From Anaerolineae bacterium (lineage in GTDB: Bacteria; Chloroflexota; Anaerolineae; Promineifilales; Promineifilaceae): DNA of 64,000 bases. Numbering within the stretch: the stretch's first letter is position 1; every line of letters starts with the position of its first letter. Shown piece after piece: positions 9,110 to 18,017 of this stretch. The position numbers and the translations under genes are program-made. The DNA is taken from contig JAHBVI010000017.1 in the NCBI GenBank assembly GCA_019637635.1, positions 1 through 64,000 on the forward strand. The letters run 5' to 3'. The notes under the pieces are model-generated. The model ran no database searches, had not been told where the DNA came from, and saw only the letters and a list, made by a program, of their open reading frames with translations.

Positions 9110-9138
9110 ATTTTCCCATACGCCAGGGTAAAAGTCAA
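9110..9138 (-). promoter_or_regulatory. Candidate promoter for tRNA-Arg
   Basis: On the minus strand TTGACT (9138-9133) and GAAAAT (9115-9110) are 17 bases apart, ending about 12 bases before the tRNA 5' end. Confidence 0.4.
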
Positions 9139-9149
9139 ATAGCGGGGGT

Positions 9150-9212
9150 AGTGCCAGGCACAGGGCAAAACCGTCTGAGCAGACGAATGCCGCAAGCCTT
9201 GTGCCTGGCACT
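9150..9212. repeat. Inverted repeat AGTGCCAGGCACA
   Basis: Thirteen-base arms at 9150-9162 and 9200-9212 pair perfectly around 37 bases, upstream of the PspC-domain gene. Likely a dispersed non-coding element. Confidence 0.5.
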
Positions 9213-9279
9213 GCTCATTCATTGCAACCACGTCCCGCACCAGGCGTATAGGGGGCAATTCAAAAAGCTGGAGGCTACT

Positions 9280-9681
9280 ATGTCTGAAAACAAATTGGAA
9301 CGCAGTGAACAGGATAAGGTTATTGCCGGGGTATGTGGGGGCATTGCCACATATCTGGATATTGAGGCGATCTGGGTGCGTTTGCTGTTTGTCTTGTTAG
9401 CGTTAGCCAGCGGCATGGGCGTGGTGATTTACCTGGTGCTGTGGTTGATTATGCCCCAAATGGATGGCGCGGGTGGGGGCACGGCCGTTCTCAAGGAAAA
9501 CCTGGATGATATGGGCCACAGCGTCAAACGGCTGGGTCAGCCGTCGGCCGTTGGGGTGGTACTCATTCTGTTGGGCCTCTTATTCCTGGCCAATCAGTGG
9601 GGCTGGTTCGGTGGCCTGTTCTGGCCGCTGCTGATTATTGGCGTGGGTGTCTATTTGTTTTCGCGGCGAAACGGCCGTTAA
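9280..9681 (+). CDS. PspC-domain membrane protein
   Basis: 133-residue protein. Residues about 4-60 form a PspC domain (KVIAGVCGGIATYLD followed by a hydrophobic helix), and the C-terminal half has two more hydrophobic stretches of the DUF5668 / LiaF type (GVVLILLGLLFLANQWGW). PspC proteins act at the cytoplasmic membrane in phage-shock or envelope-stress responses. I chose the ATG at 9280 (MSENKLER) with GGAGG upstream; the open frame from 9151 runs through an inverted repeat. Confidence 0.85.
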   Translation: MSENKLERSEQDKVIAGVCGGIATYLDIEAIWVRLLFVLLALASGMGVVIYLVLWLIMPQMDGAGGGTAVLKENLDDMGHSVKRLGQPSAVGVVLILLGLLFLANQWGWFGGLFWPLLIIGVGVYLFSRRNGR

Positions 9682-9742
9682 GGTGATTTTGAAACGGGGG
9701 ATGGCTACTACCGCAACAAGCAAAATTTGTGGGGTGAGGAGA

Positions 9743-9788
9743 GCAGCACGCCCTGGTGCTGCGCGTTCGCACGCCGGCGTGTGAACGC
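9743..9788. terminator. Two hairpins between convergent genes
   Basis: GCAGCAC/GTGCTGC (9743-9762) and the near-palindrome at 9763-9788 centred on CACGCCGGCGTG lie between the convergent PspC and histidine kinase genes; possible bidirectional terminator without a clear T tract. Confidence 0.4.
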
Positions 9789-9806
9789 CTCAAATTCAGG
9801 TGGGTG

Positions 9807-11270
9807 CTACGGCCGTCGGAACGGCCCACTAAGTACCCGCATCCCTGGCCGGGTCGCTTCTAAATCGCCATTATCTTCAGCCGTATGATCATGAGAGTTG
9901 ATGGCAGGCAGCCATACACTAAAAGTGCTGCCCACCCCCACCTCACTCACCACCGAAATGCGCCCGCCATGCGCCTGGGCAATCCAGCGGGCAATAGACA
10001 GACCTAACCCTGACCCCCCCTGATGGCGCGTGCGCGCCTTGTCCACCCGGTAAAACCGCTCAAAGATATAAGGCAAATCCTGCGGCGGAATGCCAATGCC
10101 TGAATCGCTGACTTCAATGCAAGCCCAGCCATCCTTTTGTGAAAGGCTAAGCGAGATAAGCCCTCCGGCCGGCGTATATTTCAGCGCATTGCCGATTAAA
10201 TTCCACATCAACTGCTTCAACCGGTCGGGGTCCCCCATCACGCTCACCTGGTCAATCTCTTTCATCTGCACCGTGACCGTCTTATCAATCAAACTGACCT
10301 GCCGGTACACTTCAAAAAACAAACCATCCAGTTCAATCTTTTTCCGTTCCAGCGGCAGGCTGCCGGCGTCAGCCCGCGCCAGCAGCAGCAGGTCGCCTAC
10401 CAGGCGCGTCATCCGTTCGGCTTCTTCCTGGATGATTTGCAGCGAATCTTCGTCAACCTCACCTATACGGCGCATCAGGTCAACATTGCCGCGAATAGTG
10501 GTCAGTGGGGTGCGCAGTTCATGGGAAACGTCGGCCAATAGTCTCTGCTGTGTTTGGAAAAGATTTTCCAACCGTTCCAGCAGTTGGTTAAACGAGCGCG
10601 CCAAAATACCTACTTCATCTTCGCGTTCCGTGTAAGGTACACGGCGGCTTAAGTCATCGGCGTTGGTAATTTGCCGGGTCACATCAGCTATATCTTCCAA
10701 TGGTTTGAAGGAGCTGGGCGTCACCAGGACGGCCAGGAAAAGCGAGGCCGTAGCCCCGGCAAAACCAACAAATAATGCCAGCACCAGAAAGCGGCTAAAG
10801 CGTTCGTAAGTATCAAACAGGCGGGCTACCTGCACATAGCCTATATGCACACGCTGGCCGGCCACGGACTTATAAAGCGGCACCGTCACCACCCGCAGTG
10901 AGGTGTCGCCATGCGTCACATCACGGAAAACCTGCGTTTCTCCGTTTAGCCCTTCCGGGTCTAACAATCCTTCAAATCTCACCAGGTTGCCGGACCTGAT
11001 GCCGCCGCCGCCATATAAATCGGTAATGATAAAAAAAGTGGAGGCTGTGCGCAATGTGGGAAGATCTGGGGCAATGGCGATGCTCATCGAGCCATCGGGG
11101 TTGACCACAATGTCCAGGCGTTGGATTTCGGCGGCCAGGGCAACCAGATCGCGATCCACTTCAGCCCGAATGCGGCTGAGGGGCAGGTAATAGACAATGA
11201 TGGTGAACAGGAGAAAAGCCACCATGAAAATTGCCGTATAGATGATGAATAAACGGTTTTGAATGGACAA
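9807..11270 (-). CDS. OmpR-partner sensor histidine kinase
   Basis: 487-residue membrane histidine kinase. There are two transmembrane helices (about residues 8-30 and 165-190) around an extracytoplasmic sensing region, then a HAMP linker, a HisKA box with the phospho-acceptor His (DVSHELRTPL), and a HATPase_c domain with N box (LMWNLIGNALKYTP), G1 (DSGIGI), F box and G2 (GGSGLGLSIA). It lies two bases after the response regulator gene and is surely its partner. The signal sensed is unknown. No copy of the ACGGCCGT octamer lies within this gene, unlike its neighbours. Confidence 0.93.
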   Translation of the reverse strand: MSIQNRLFIIYTAIFMVAFLLFTIIVYYLPLSRIRAEVDRDLVALAAEIQRLDIVVNPDGSMSIAIAPDLPTLRTASTFFIITDLYGGGGIRSGNLVRFEGLLDPEGLNGETQVFRDVTHGDTSLRVVTVPLYKSVAGQRVHIGYVQVARLFDTYERFSRFLVLALFVGFAGATASLFLAVLVTPSSFKPLEDIADVTRQITNADDLSRRVPYTEREDEVGILARSFNQLLERLENLFQTQQRLLADVSHELRTPLTTIRGNVDLMRRIGEVDEDSLQIIQEEAERMTRLVGDLLLLARADAGSLPLERKKIELDGLFFEVYRQVSLIDKTVTVQMKEIDQVSVMGDPDRLKQLMWNLIGNALKYTPAGGLISLSLSQKDGWACIEVSDSGIGIPPQDLPYIFERFYRVDKARTRHQGGSGLGLSIARWIAQAHGGRISVVSEVGVGSTFSVWLPAINSHDHTAEDNGDLEATRPGMRVLSGPFRRP

Positions 11271-11272
11271 AT

Positions 11273-11950
11273 TTATGATTCTTCCCGAAGGACGTAGCCG
11301 ATGCCACGCACGGTGTGGATGAGGCGCGATTGGCCGCCTTCTTCGGTTTTTTGGCGGAGATAGCGCACGTACACTTCGATGATGTTGCTTTCACCGCCAA
11401 AGTCGTAATTCCAGACGCGGTCAAAGATGAGGTCACGGGTGAGTACCTGGCGGGGGTTGCGCATGAACAGTTCGAGCAGCTCATACTCTTTGGCGGTCAG
11501 GTCAAAGATGCGGCCGCCGCGCCGTCCCTGGCGCGTACCGGTGTCCAGTTCCAGGTCGGCAAAGCGGAAAACCTGGGGTTGGGCGGGGGCGGTGCGGCGC
11601 AGCAGGGCGCGCACACGCGCCATCAGTTCGTCAAAGGCGAAGGGTTTCACCAGATAGTCGTCGGCGCCGGCGTCCAGGCCGACCACACGATCTTCGATGG
11701 TTTCTTTGGCGGTGAGCATGAGAATGGGCACTTCGCTGACGGCGCGCAGGCGGCGGCACACTTCCAGGCCATCCATGCCGGGCAGCATGATGTCTAGCAA
11801 GACCAGGTCAGGTGGGTTTTCGCGGGCCAGTTCCAGACCGGTGGGGCCGTCTACGGCCGTGTCCACCCGATACCCCTCATACGTCAAACCGCGTTGTAAA
11901 AATTGGCGGATGCGTTCTTCATCTTCGATAACTAAAATTCTGGTTGTCAT
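11273..11950 (-). CDS. OmpR/PhoB-family response regulator
   Basis: 225 residues: receiver domain (VIEDEERI acidic pair, phospho-acceptor Asp in [11 protein letters not shown], Lys in YLVKPF) and a C-terminal winged helix ([12 protein letters not shown] ... VYVRYLRQK ... [11 protein letters not shown]). It activates or represses transcription when phosphorylated by the kinase encoded two bases downstream. The start has GGAGGG upstream. The near-palindrome at 11984-11999 could be an autoregulatory site. Confidence 0.95.
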   Translation of the reverse strand: MTTRILVIEDEERIRQFLQRGLTYEGYRVDTAVDGPTGLELARENPPDLVLLDIMLPGMDGLEVCRRLRAVSEVPILMLTAKETIEDRVVGLDAGADDYLVKPFAFDELMARVRALLRRTAPAQPQVFRFADLELDTGTRQGRRGGRIFDLTAKEYELLELFMRNPRQVLTRDLIFDRVWNYDFGGESNIIEVYVRYLRQKTEEGGQSRLIHTVRGIGYVLREES

Positions 11951-11983
11951 CTGTTTCCCTCCATGGAAAAGTTAGCGGTGATT

Positions 11984-11999
11984 ATGATACATGTGTCAT
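11984..11999. promoter_or_regulatory. Near-palindrome upstream of the two-component operon
   Basis: ATGATACATGTGTCAT is a 16-base imperfect palindrome, 34 bases before the response regulator start, in a divergent promoter region. A regulator site is possible. Confidence 0.3.
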
Positions 12000-12148
12000 G
12001 GTTCATAACCCCTTTTTAAGGGATTATAGTATGCCGCCCACCAGTTGCAACGGCCGTTTGCCACTTTCTCACATGCGGCGTTACAATGGGCAGCAGGAAG
12101 AGAAGGGGGGATGGGAGCGACAGGCTTTGGCCGACAAAGGAGGATGTG

Positions 12149-13165
12149 ATGGACCAGACATGGCAGCAGATGTGGGATGTAGGGTTGGTGTTTATCACCT
12201 GGCTGCAAACGACTTACCCACAGTTAGAAGGTTTTTTTTCCTTCATTACTAACCTGGGTCAAGAAGAGTTTTATTTACTGGTATTTCCTCTCATTTTTTG
12301 GTGTATCCATAAGCAGTTAGGCAAACAATTGGGGTATTTGTTCCTGTTCACCGTGTTTGTCAACGCTATTTTTAAGCAGGCATTTCGGGGGCCACGGCCG
12401 TTTTGGGTGGACCCGGCCGTGGGGCTGGATACCCGCGAGGAGGGGTATGGCATTCCCAGCGGCCATACCCAAAATGCGACGGTCTTTTATTTCTTCCTGG
12501 CAGCCTGGGTGAGCCGCACCTGGTTTTGGATGATAGCGATCATCATGGTGTTGTTGATGGCGCTCAGCCGCATTTATCTGGGCGCCCATTTTATCCATGA
12601 TACCGTCGCCGGCTTTTTGTTGGCGGCCATTACCCTGGCCGGGTTTGTGGTGATCGAGCGGCTGTGGGGCAGCAGTTTTAACAAGCGGATTTTGGGGCAG
12701 CGGTTACTGGTGATGATCCTGATTCCCCTTGTGATGGGCGTCTGCTTTATCCTGATTCGTTGGCTCATTGGCGCGCCGGACACGGCCGTGCCCTGGACAT
12801 CTTACATTCCCGCCGCCGAAGAAAGCAGCATGAGCGCCGCCGCGCAGGCGTTTGGGCTGCTGCTGGGTTTTGGCGTGGGTATCGTGCTGGAAAACAGCCG
12901 GGTGCGTTTCCGGTCTGATGGCATCTGGTGGAAACGAGTGGTGCGGTATCTTATCGGCATTGTGGTGCTGGTAGCCATTTGGGCCGGGCTGCGCCAGGTT
13001 TTCCCCAGTGATCCCCTGGCTGTAGCCATCCCCTTCCGTATTTTGCGTTATTTCCTGGTGGTCATCTGGGCTGCTTATTATGCTCCCTGGCTTTTTGTGA
13101 AGCTGAAGCTGGCCGATGCGGACCCCGTTCCGGCGATAGATGTATCGCTGCGGAATGGGGGATAG
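12149..13165 (+). CDS. PAP2-superfamily membrane phosphatase
   Basis: 338-residue integral membrane phosphatase of the PAP2 / type-2 phosphatidic acid phosphatase family. All three catalytic motifs are visible: KQAFRGPRPF (KxxxxxxRP type), PSGH and SRIYLGAHFIHD (SRxxxxxHxxxD). Six to eight hydrophobic helices follow, more than in a minimal member, with an extended C-terminal membrane part. Likely substrates are phosphatidate, undecaprenyl pyrophosphate or phosphatidylglycerophosphate; the sequence does not decide. Start chosen at 12149 with AAAGGAGG upstream. Confidence 0.88.
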   Translation: MDQTWQQMWDVGLVFITWLQTTYPQLEGFFSFITNLGQEEFYLLVFPLIFWCIHKQLGKQLGYLFLFTVFVNAIFKQAFRGPRPFWVDPAVGLDTREEGYGIPSGHTQNATVFYFFLAAWVSRTWFWMIAIIMVLLMALSRIYLGAHFIHDTVAGFLLAAITLAGFVVIERLWGSSFNKRILGQRLLVMILIPLVMGVCFILIRWLIGAPDTAVPWTSYIPAAEESSMSAAAQAFGLLLGFGVGIVLENSRVRFRSDGIWWKRVVRYLIGIVVLVAIWAGLRQVFPSDPLAVAIPFRILRYFLVVIWAAYYAPWLFVKLKLADADPVPAIDVSLRNGG

Positions 13166-13201
13166 AAGCTGGCGTCAGTCCTATCCCCCAGCCACCATTT
13201 C

Positions 13202-15172
13202 CTACGGCCGTCTCACCAGCGGCAAATAAACCGACTGTCCATTGGCGATGACCAGGGTTTGCCGGGTGTGAACAGTGCCTTCCCCATCGTTGATCAAAAC
13301 AGTGCCCCAGATGGGGTGTGGTTGGGTGATGCCCGCGTTTACCGTAACTTGATAGTGGATGATGACCGGCGTTTGCGCCGAGACGGCGCCGCTCCACGTG
13401 ACCTGCCCGGCGCTGTACACGGCCGTACCCGACGACGCCGTTAATCCCCCGGTGTACGTTGTGTCCACCGGAATGGTGCTGGTAACGGCCACGCTGTATA
13501 AGGTGGGGCCGCTGTTTTCCAGGTGAATGGTGTAGGTCACGGCGTCGCCGGCGGCGGGGGTGGCCGGGGCGGCGCTGACGCTGGAATTTTGCAGGCTGCC
13601 TATCAGGAACGAGCCGGTGCGTTGATAATTGCCGCGCCCGGTACCCCACAAGACTCTGGCAACGGCCGTGCCCGGCAAATCATAAGCCACCACCCCCGAA
13701 TGAGCCGTATTCAGCACCAGTTCCAGGTCGGCGTCGGCGTCAATGTTGGCGATGGTTGGCGCGGCCAATGCCCCGTTCCAGTTAGGGTTGCCGGAAGCCG
13801 CCGGTAGATTGACCTCGTGGATCACCTGCCCCTGGTAATTGAGGATGTGCAGCTTGCCGGTGTAGTTGCCGCTTTTTTGCGGCCAGGAGGCGAAGATGAC
13901 CTCGGCGAAGCCATCGTTGTCCAGGTCGGCAACAATCGGTTCAGAGGCGAAGCGAATGCCGGGGCCGGTAGCGGCCACGTTGAAGGGCCAGTTGTGATGT
14001 TCGGTTTTATCCAGCCAGTAGGCGTGTAAACGGCCGTCATAGGAGGCGAACAGGATTTCGGTACGGCCGTCGCCGTCCAGGTCGGCCACCACCGGGTTAG
14101 GCAGGGCGCTCTCGATCACGCTGTAATCTTCACTCAGCGGCGCACCGGTGTCCACCGGTACCGTGCGCCAGTCAAAACCACCCTGGTTAAAGCGACTGCG
14201 GTCGGCATTAAAAATGTAGAGGCCTATGTACCGGCTGGGTGGATAACCGGCGTGGCAATCATAGACATTGCCCGTCACCACCACTTCGTTCACCCCATCT
14301 CCGTTCACATCGGCAATCACCGCCGGGCCATCGGCAAAATTGGTGCGGTAGCTCTCGGCGCGCACGCCATTGCACTCGCCCCAGCCCCGCAGCTCCGTCG
14401 CCAGACTTTCCCAAATGCCCACTTTGCCCCACCCTTTGTTGCCATACATGGCATGTGCCTGTATCTGGCTGCCGTTGGCTTCATAGGCGTTGATGTAATG
14501 CACGTCGGAGGGGATGATCAGTTCGCCCAGCCCATCGCCATCCAGGTCGCCAATGGCGGCGTTGTCGTTATAGACGCCCCAGGCATAGCCGCTGTCGTTA
14601 TTGAGCTGCGGCCAGCCATGCCGCAGGCTGCCATCGTGTTCATAAACGTAAGTGTTCAGCCCATCGCCGGTCACGGTGACGATCAATTCCAGCGAGCCGT
14701 CGGCGTCCAGGTCATAGGCAGAAAGGCCGCGCAGCTCGTTGGTTTCCGGGCGGCGGTTCCACACCTGGTTGCCCAGGTGATCGTAAACGGTCAGGTAGCC
14801 GCTGCCCTGGGCCACGGCCACTTCCAGATCGCCATTGTTGTCAATGTCGGCCACCACCACGCCGGGCCAGGTGCGGCCACCGGGTGGGTCAACCTGCCAT
14901 TGCACCGAGCCGTTCTCGCCATTAAGAGCATAGAGGGCGTAGGTAGAGGCAATTACTTCGGGCGCGCCGTCATTGTCCAGGTCGGCGACGGCGGGGGAGG
15001 AGTACCAGCCGGTTTCACACCAGACACCATTACAACCGCCCAACTGCCACTTGAGGGTCGGCGCGGCAATGCCACCGGCCGAAAGAGAGGGCACGGCCGT
15101 ACCGCCCCACCATTGAACGACAAACAACAAACAAACGGCCGTCAGCCACAGTGAAAAGGTTGTTCGTTTCAT
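13202..15172 (-). CDS. Secreted FG-GAP/VCBS propeller with VYLPL tail
   Basis: 656-residue secreted protein. A signal peptide (MKRTTFSLWLTAVCLLFVV) leads into about eight FG-GAP/VCBS repeats with the calcium-binding pattern DLDNDG, DIDNNG, DLDADG, DLDGDG, DVNGDG. They form an integrin-like propeller up to about residue 510. A DUF11-like beta-sandwich follows, and the protein ends in SVYLPLVRRP. That tail matches the end of the giant secreted protein at 49383-53510. The role is probably surface adhesion or binding; no catalytic residues are seen. AATTATG repeats precede the start. Confidence 0.8.
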   Translation of the reverse strand: MKRTTFSLWLTAVCLLFVVQWWGGTAVPSLSAGGIAAPTLKWQLGGCNGVWCETGWYSSPAVADLDNDGAPEVIASTYALYALNGENGSVQWQVDPPGGRTWPGVVVADIDNNGDLEVAVAQGSGYLTVYDHLGNQVWNRRPETNELRGLSAYDLDADGSLELIVTVTGDGLNTYVYEHDGSLRHGWPQLNNDSGYAWGVYNDNAAIGDLDGDGLGELIIPSDVHYINAYEANGSQIQAHAMYGNKGWGKVGIWESLATELRGWGECNGVRAESYRTNFADGPAVIADVNGDGVNEVVVTGNVYDCHAGYPPSRYIGLYIFNADRSRFNQGGFDWRTVPVDTGAPLSEDYSVIESALPNPVVADLDGDGRTEILFASYDGRLHAYWLDKTEHHNWPFNVAATGPGIRFASEPIVADLDNDGFAEVIFASWPQKSGNYTGKLHILNYQGQVIHEVNLPAASGNPNWNGALAAPTIANIDADADLELVLNTAHSGVVAYDLPGTAVARVLWGTGRGNYQRTGSFLIGSLQNSSVSAAPATPAAGDAVTYTIHLENSGPTLYSVAVTSTIPVDTTYTGGLTASSGTAVYSAGQVTWSGAVSAQTPVIIHYQVTVNAGITQPHPIWGTVLINDGEGTVHTRQTLVIANGQSVYLPLVRRP

Positions 15173-15186
15173 CAGATGCTCCTTTG

Positions 15187-15224
15187 AAAATTATGAATTA
15201 TGAATTATGAAGGATGAATTTTCA
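15187..15224. repeat. AATTATG heptamer array
   Basis: Three tandem AATTATG units followed by GAAGGATGAATTTTC, directly upstream of the minus-strand propeller gene; same family as 7905-7951. Confidence 0.7.
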
Positions 15225-15322
15225 TTATTTGCCATGATGGTAAATATAGGGTCGTCCGGCTGTCTGTAGTCCAAATTGCCTATGGCCGACTTTGGTGTGG
15301 CTGACAAACGACTAACTGAACG

Positions 15323-15338
15323 GGTGACATCTGTCACC
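15323..15338. promoter_or_regulatory. Perfect palindrome GGTGACA-TC-TGTCACC
   Basis: Two perfect 7-base arms with a 2-base spacer, 147 bases before the first gene of the acetyl-CoA locus and 22 bases before a TTGACT box. This is a good candidate operator for a dimeric regulator; the cognate regulator is not identifiable here. Confidence 0.45.
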
Positions 15339-15484
15339 GTAAGGGGGGGAAATTATCACTTGACTATCCGCGCGCCAAAAGTGGAAGATCATGCCAGTTT
15401 TTGTGGTTTCTACTGTTTTCCCACCTTGCTGTCAACATCCCTCTCACAGGTGGCTTTCTTGATTTGGGCTTTGGAGAAACCCCC

Positions 15485-15853
15485 ATGACCACACTTTCCC
15501 TTTCCCTTCCCATGATGTATGCCGATCATCATGTGCTGGCCGTGCGCCGGTTGTTATTGGCTCTGCCCGGCGTCGTTGATGTGTATGCCAGCAGCAGTTT
15601 CCAGGTTGTTGATGTGTCCTTTGACGAAACCCATTTGACCGAAGAGAAAATCCATCAGGTCTTGGCCGAGGCCGGTTATCTGGCGGAACTCCCGGTGGCG
15701 GTGGAGTTTGGCAGCAGCCCGGCTTTTGAAAAGGGCAAACCGTTTTTCCGCCACACGGCCGTATTCCCCCAAACCGACCGCACCATCACCTTTGCCCAGG
15801 TTGTGCCCGAAGTGGTACGGCCGTTGTGGCCTTGCCCTGGCCTGGAAAAGTAA
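15485..15853 (+). CDS. HMA-like ferredoxin-fold protein lacking CxxC
   Basis: 122-residue protein whose first 70 residues follow the heavy-metal-associated (MerP/Atx1) fold: beta-strand, VRRLLLALPGVVDV helix and turn, VVDVSFDE strand, IHQVLAEAGY helix. The metal-binding CxxC of the family is replaced by ADHH. It is the first gene of the locus and ends 85 bases before cooS, so a role linked to metal delivery to CODH is possible but only inferred. The remaining 50 residues are not recognised. Start at the ATG with GGAG about 10 bases upstream. Confidence 0.6.
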   Translation: MTTLSLSLPMMYADHHVLAVRRLLLALPGVVDVYASSSFQVVDVSFDETHLTEEKIHQVLAEAGYLAELPVAVEFGSSPAFEKGKPFFRHTAVFPQTDRTITFAQVVPEVVRPLWPCPGLEK

Positions 15854-15862
15854 TCGGTTAAA

Positions 15863-15919
15863 CGTTTGTAGTAGGCGATTTATCGCCGTCAAAAGGCGAT
15901 AAATCGCCTACTACAAACG
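15863..15919. repeat. Perfect 25-bp hairpin upstream of cooS
   Basis: Arms 15863-15887 and 15895-15919 pair over 25 bases around a 7-base loop (core GTAGGCGATTTATCGCC). The right arm ends 20 bases before the cooS start. No T tract follows, so it is more likely a dispersed repeat or mRNA structure than a terminator. Confidence 0.8.
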
Positions 15920-15938
15920 AACCCCAAGAGAGAGAACT

Positions 15939-17951
15939 ATGGCTAAAAAAATGCGAACCCCCGAAGAGCGCACCATTGATCCGGCCGCCCAGCAGATGTT
16001 GGTCTGGGCAGACGAATTGGAAATTGGCACTGCCTTTAGCCGGGCTGACCAGATGGTTCCCTGCAACATTGGCGGCGCGGGCATGTGCTGCAAAATCTGT
16101 GGCATGGGGCCGTGCCGCCTGACCAAAGAGGGCGATACCGGCGTCTGTGGCGCCACCATTGACACCATCCAGGCGCGCAACCTGATCCGGGCCATTGCCG
16201 CCGGCGCGGCCGCTCATTCCGATCACGGCCGTGACATGGCCTTCATCCTCAAAGCCGTCGCCAACGGCGAAACCGAAGGCTACCGCATCCGCGACATTGC
16301 CAAGCTGCGCATCGTCGCCCGCAAATACGGTATTGAGATCGAAGACCGCCCGCCCGAAGAGATCGCCGACGAACTGGCCGACCTCTTCATTGCCCAGTAC
16401 GGGCAGCAAAAGGGTGAGGTGGTGCTGGTGAACCGCGCCCCGGAAAAGCGGCTGAAGCTGTGGCGTGAACTGGGCGTCATTCCCCGTGGCATTGATCGCG
16501 AAGTGGTAGAAGCCCTGCACCGCACCCACATCGGCGATGACCAGGACCCGGAACACATCCTCAACCACGCCGTGCGCACTGCCCTGGCCGACGGCTGGGG
16601 CGGCAGCATGATGGCCACGGACATTTCCGACATCCTCTTTGGCACACCCGCCCCCATTTTGGGCGAAGCCAACCTGGGGGTGCTCAAGGATGATATGGTC
16701 AACGTCATCGTCCACGGCCACGAACCGACATTGAGCCAGATGATCGTGGCCGCCTCGCAAGACCCGGAAATCATCGAATATGCTAAAAAGGCGGGCGCAA
16801 AAGGGGTCAATCTGGCCGGGATTTGCTGCACGGCCAACGAGATTTTGATGCGCCAGGGCATTCCCGCCGCCGGGAACTTTTTGCACCAGGAGTTGTCTAT
16901 TCTCACCGGTTCGGTAGAGGCGATGGTGGTGGACGTGCAATGCATCATGCAGGCGTTGGTGGGGCTGGCGGAGAAGTTCCACACGAAGGTGATCACCACC
17001 TCGCCGAAGGTGAAGATCAAGGGGGCGACGCACATCGAATTTGACGAAAAACACGCCTTGACGACGGCCAAACGCATCCTCAAGGTGGCGATTGACAATT
17101 ACGCCAATCGTGGACAGACAAAAATTCCACAGGTGAAAGAGAAACTCATCCCCGGTTTTTCGCATGAATACATCAATTACATGTTGGGCGGCAGCTACCG
17201 GGCTTCGTTCCGGCCGTTGAATGATGCCATCAGGGACGGCCGTATCCGCGGCGTAGCGGCTATCGTTGGCTGCAACAATCCGCGCAGCAAACAGGATTAT
17301 CTGCACGTCAAAGTGACCCGTGACCTGCTGCAACAGGATGTGCTGGTGGTGGAAACGGGCTGCGGCGCCATTGCCGCCGCCAAGCTGGGGCTGCTGTTAG
17401 GCGAAGCCGGGCTGGATCAGGTAGGCCCCGGTTTGCGCGAGGTGTGCGAGACCATCGGCATTCCGCCGGTGCTGCACATGGGGTCATGCGTGGACAACAC
17501 CCGCATCCTCACCGTGCTGACCCAAATGGTGGAAGAAGGTGGCCTGGGCGACGACATTGACCAGGTTCCGGCGGTGGGTCTGGCGCCCGAATGGATGAGC
17601 GAAAAGGCGCTGGCGATTGGCACGTACTGTGTCGCTTCCGGCGCTTACGTCATGTTTGGCGGCGCATCGCCGGTGAGTGGGATGCCGGACAAGGTGAGCG
17701 ACAGCGACGCCGTCTCCCACTACATCAGCGCGGGATGGGAGAAATTGTACGGCGGCAAGCTGGAATTTGTGGGCGACCCGGACGAGATGGTGCGCCGGGC
17801 GCTGGATCATATTGATAAAAAACGAGCGGCGTTGGGCTTACGGCCGTACAACCCCCACAACTTCGGCGACAGCGGCGATGAGCGGATGCTGGCATTAGAG
17901 GCGCTGCCGCTGGCGGAACGGCGGGTGGCGCTTTATGGCGTAGCAGCGTGA
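15939..17951 (+). CDS. cooS: Anaerobic Ni-CO dehydrogenase catalytic subunit
   Basis: 670-residue monofunctional Ni-Fe CODH (CooS/AcsA, bacterial type), the usual length. It interconverts CO2 and CO and feeds CO to acetyl-CoA synthase. C42 and C50 match the D-cluster ligands; C51, C54, C59 and C70 match the B-cluster. C-cluster ligand segments are all visible: VHGHEP (His), GICCTAN, VVDVQCIMQ, IVGCNNPR, VVETGCGAIAA and HMGSCVDNTR. It heads the acs gene run. A 25-bp hairpin lies just upstream. Its stop TGA is the first unit of a CGTGAAA heptamer array that leads to acsB. Confidence 0.97.
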   Translation: MAKKMRTPEERTIDPAAQQMLVWADELEIGTAFSRADQMVPCNIGGAGMCCKICGMGPCRLTKEGDTGVCGATIDTIQARNLIRAIAAGAAAHSDHGRDMAFILKAVANGETEGYRIRDIAKLRIVARKYGIEIEDRPPEEIADELADLFIAQYGQQKGEVVLVNRAPEKRLKLWRELGVIPRGIDREVVEALHRTHIGDDQDPEHILNHAVRTALADGWGGSMMATDISDILFGTPAPILGEANLGVLKDDMVNVIVHGHEPTLSQMIVAASQDPEIIEYAKKAGAKGVNLAGICCTANEILMRQGIPAAGNFLHQELSILTGSVEAMVVDVQCIMQALVGLAEKFHTKVITTSPKVKIKGATHIEFDEKHALTTAKRILKVAIDNYANRGQTKIPQVKEKLIPGFSHEYINYMLGGSYRASFRPLNDAIRDGRIRGVAAIVGCNNPRSKQDYLHVKVTRDLLQQDVLVVETGCGAIAAAKLGLLLGEAGLDQVGPGLREVCETIGIPPVLHMGSCVDNTRILTVLTQMVEEGGLGDDIDQVPAVGLAPEWMSEKALAIGTYCVASGAYVMFGGASPVSGMPDKVSDSDAVSHYISAGWEKLYGGKLEFVGDPDEMVRRALDHIDKKRAALGLRPYNPHNFGDSGDERMLALEALPLAERRVALYGVAA

Positions 17952-18009
17952 AACGTGAAACGTGATACGTGACGTTTCTCACGCATCACGTTTCACGCAT
18001 CACGTCACG
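17948..18009. repeat. CGTGAAA/CGTGATG heptamer hairpin, cooS-acsB junction
   Basis: Tandem CGTGAAA/CGTGATA units face their reverse complements (TCACGCA/TCACGTT). The hairpin begins at the cooS stop codon and ends directly at the acsB ribosome binding site (GGAGGA). Confidence 0.85.
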
Positions 18010-18017
18010 GAGGAACC

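Larger units (their letters stand above)
15173..15484. promoter_or_regulatory. Divergent control region of the acetyl-CoA locus
   Basis: Region between the minus-strand propeller gene and the first plus-strand gene of the Wood-Ljungdahl locus. It holds an AATTATG repeat array (15187-15224), a perfect spaced palindrome (15323-15338) and TTGACT at 15360-15365 with no clear -10 box. I see no gene in it. Confidence 0.45.

Noticed and set aside
15858..17333. Long minus-strand open frame opposite cooS (491 codons)
   Set aside because: It is the antisense shadow of cooS in a GC-rich region; cooS has clear motifs and the antisense translation has none.
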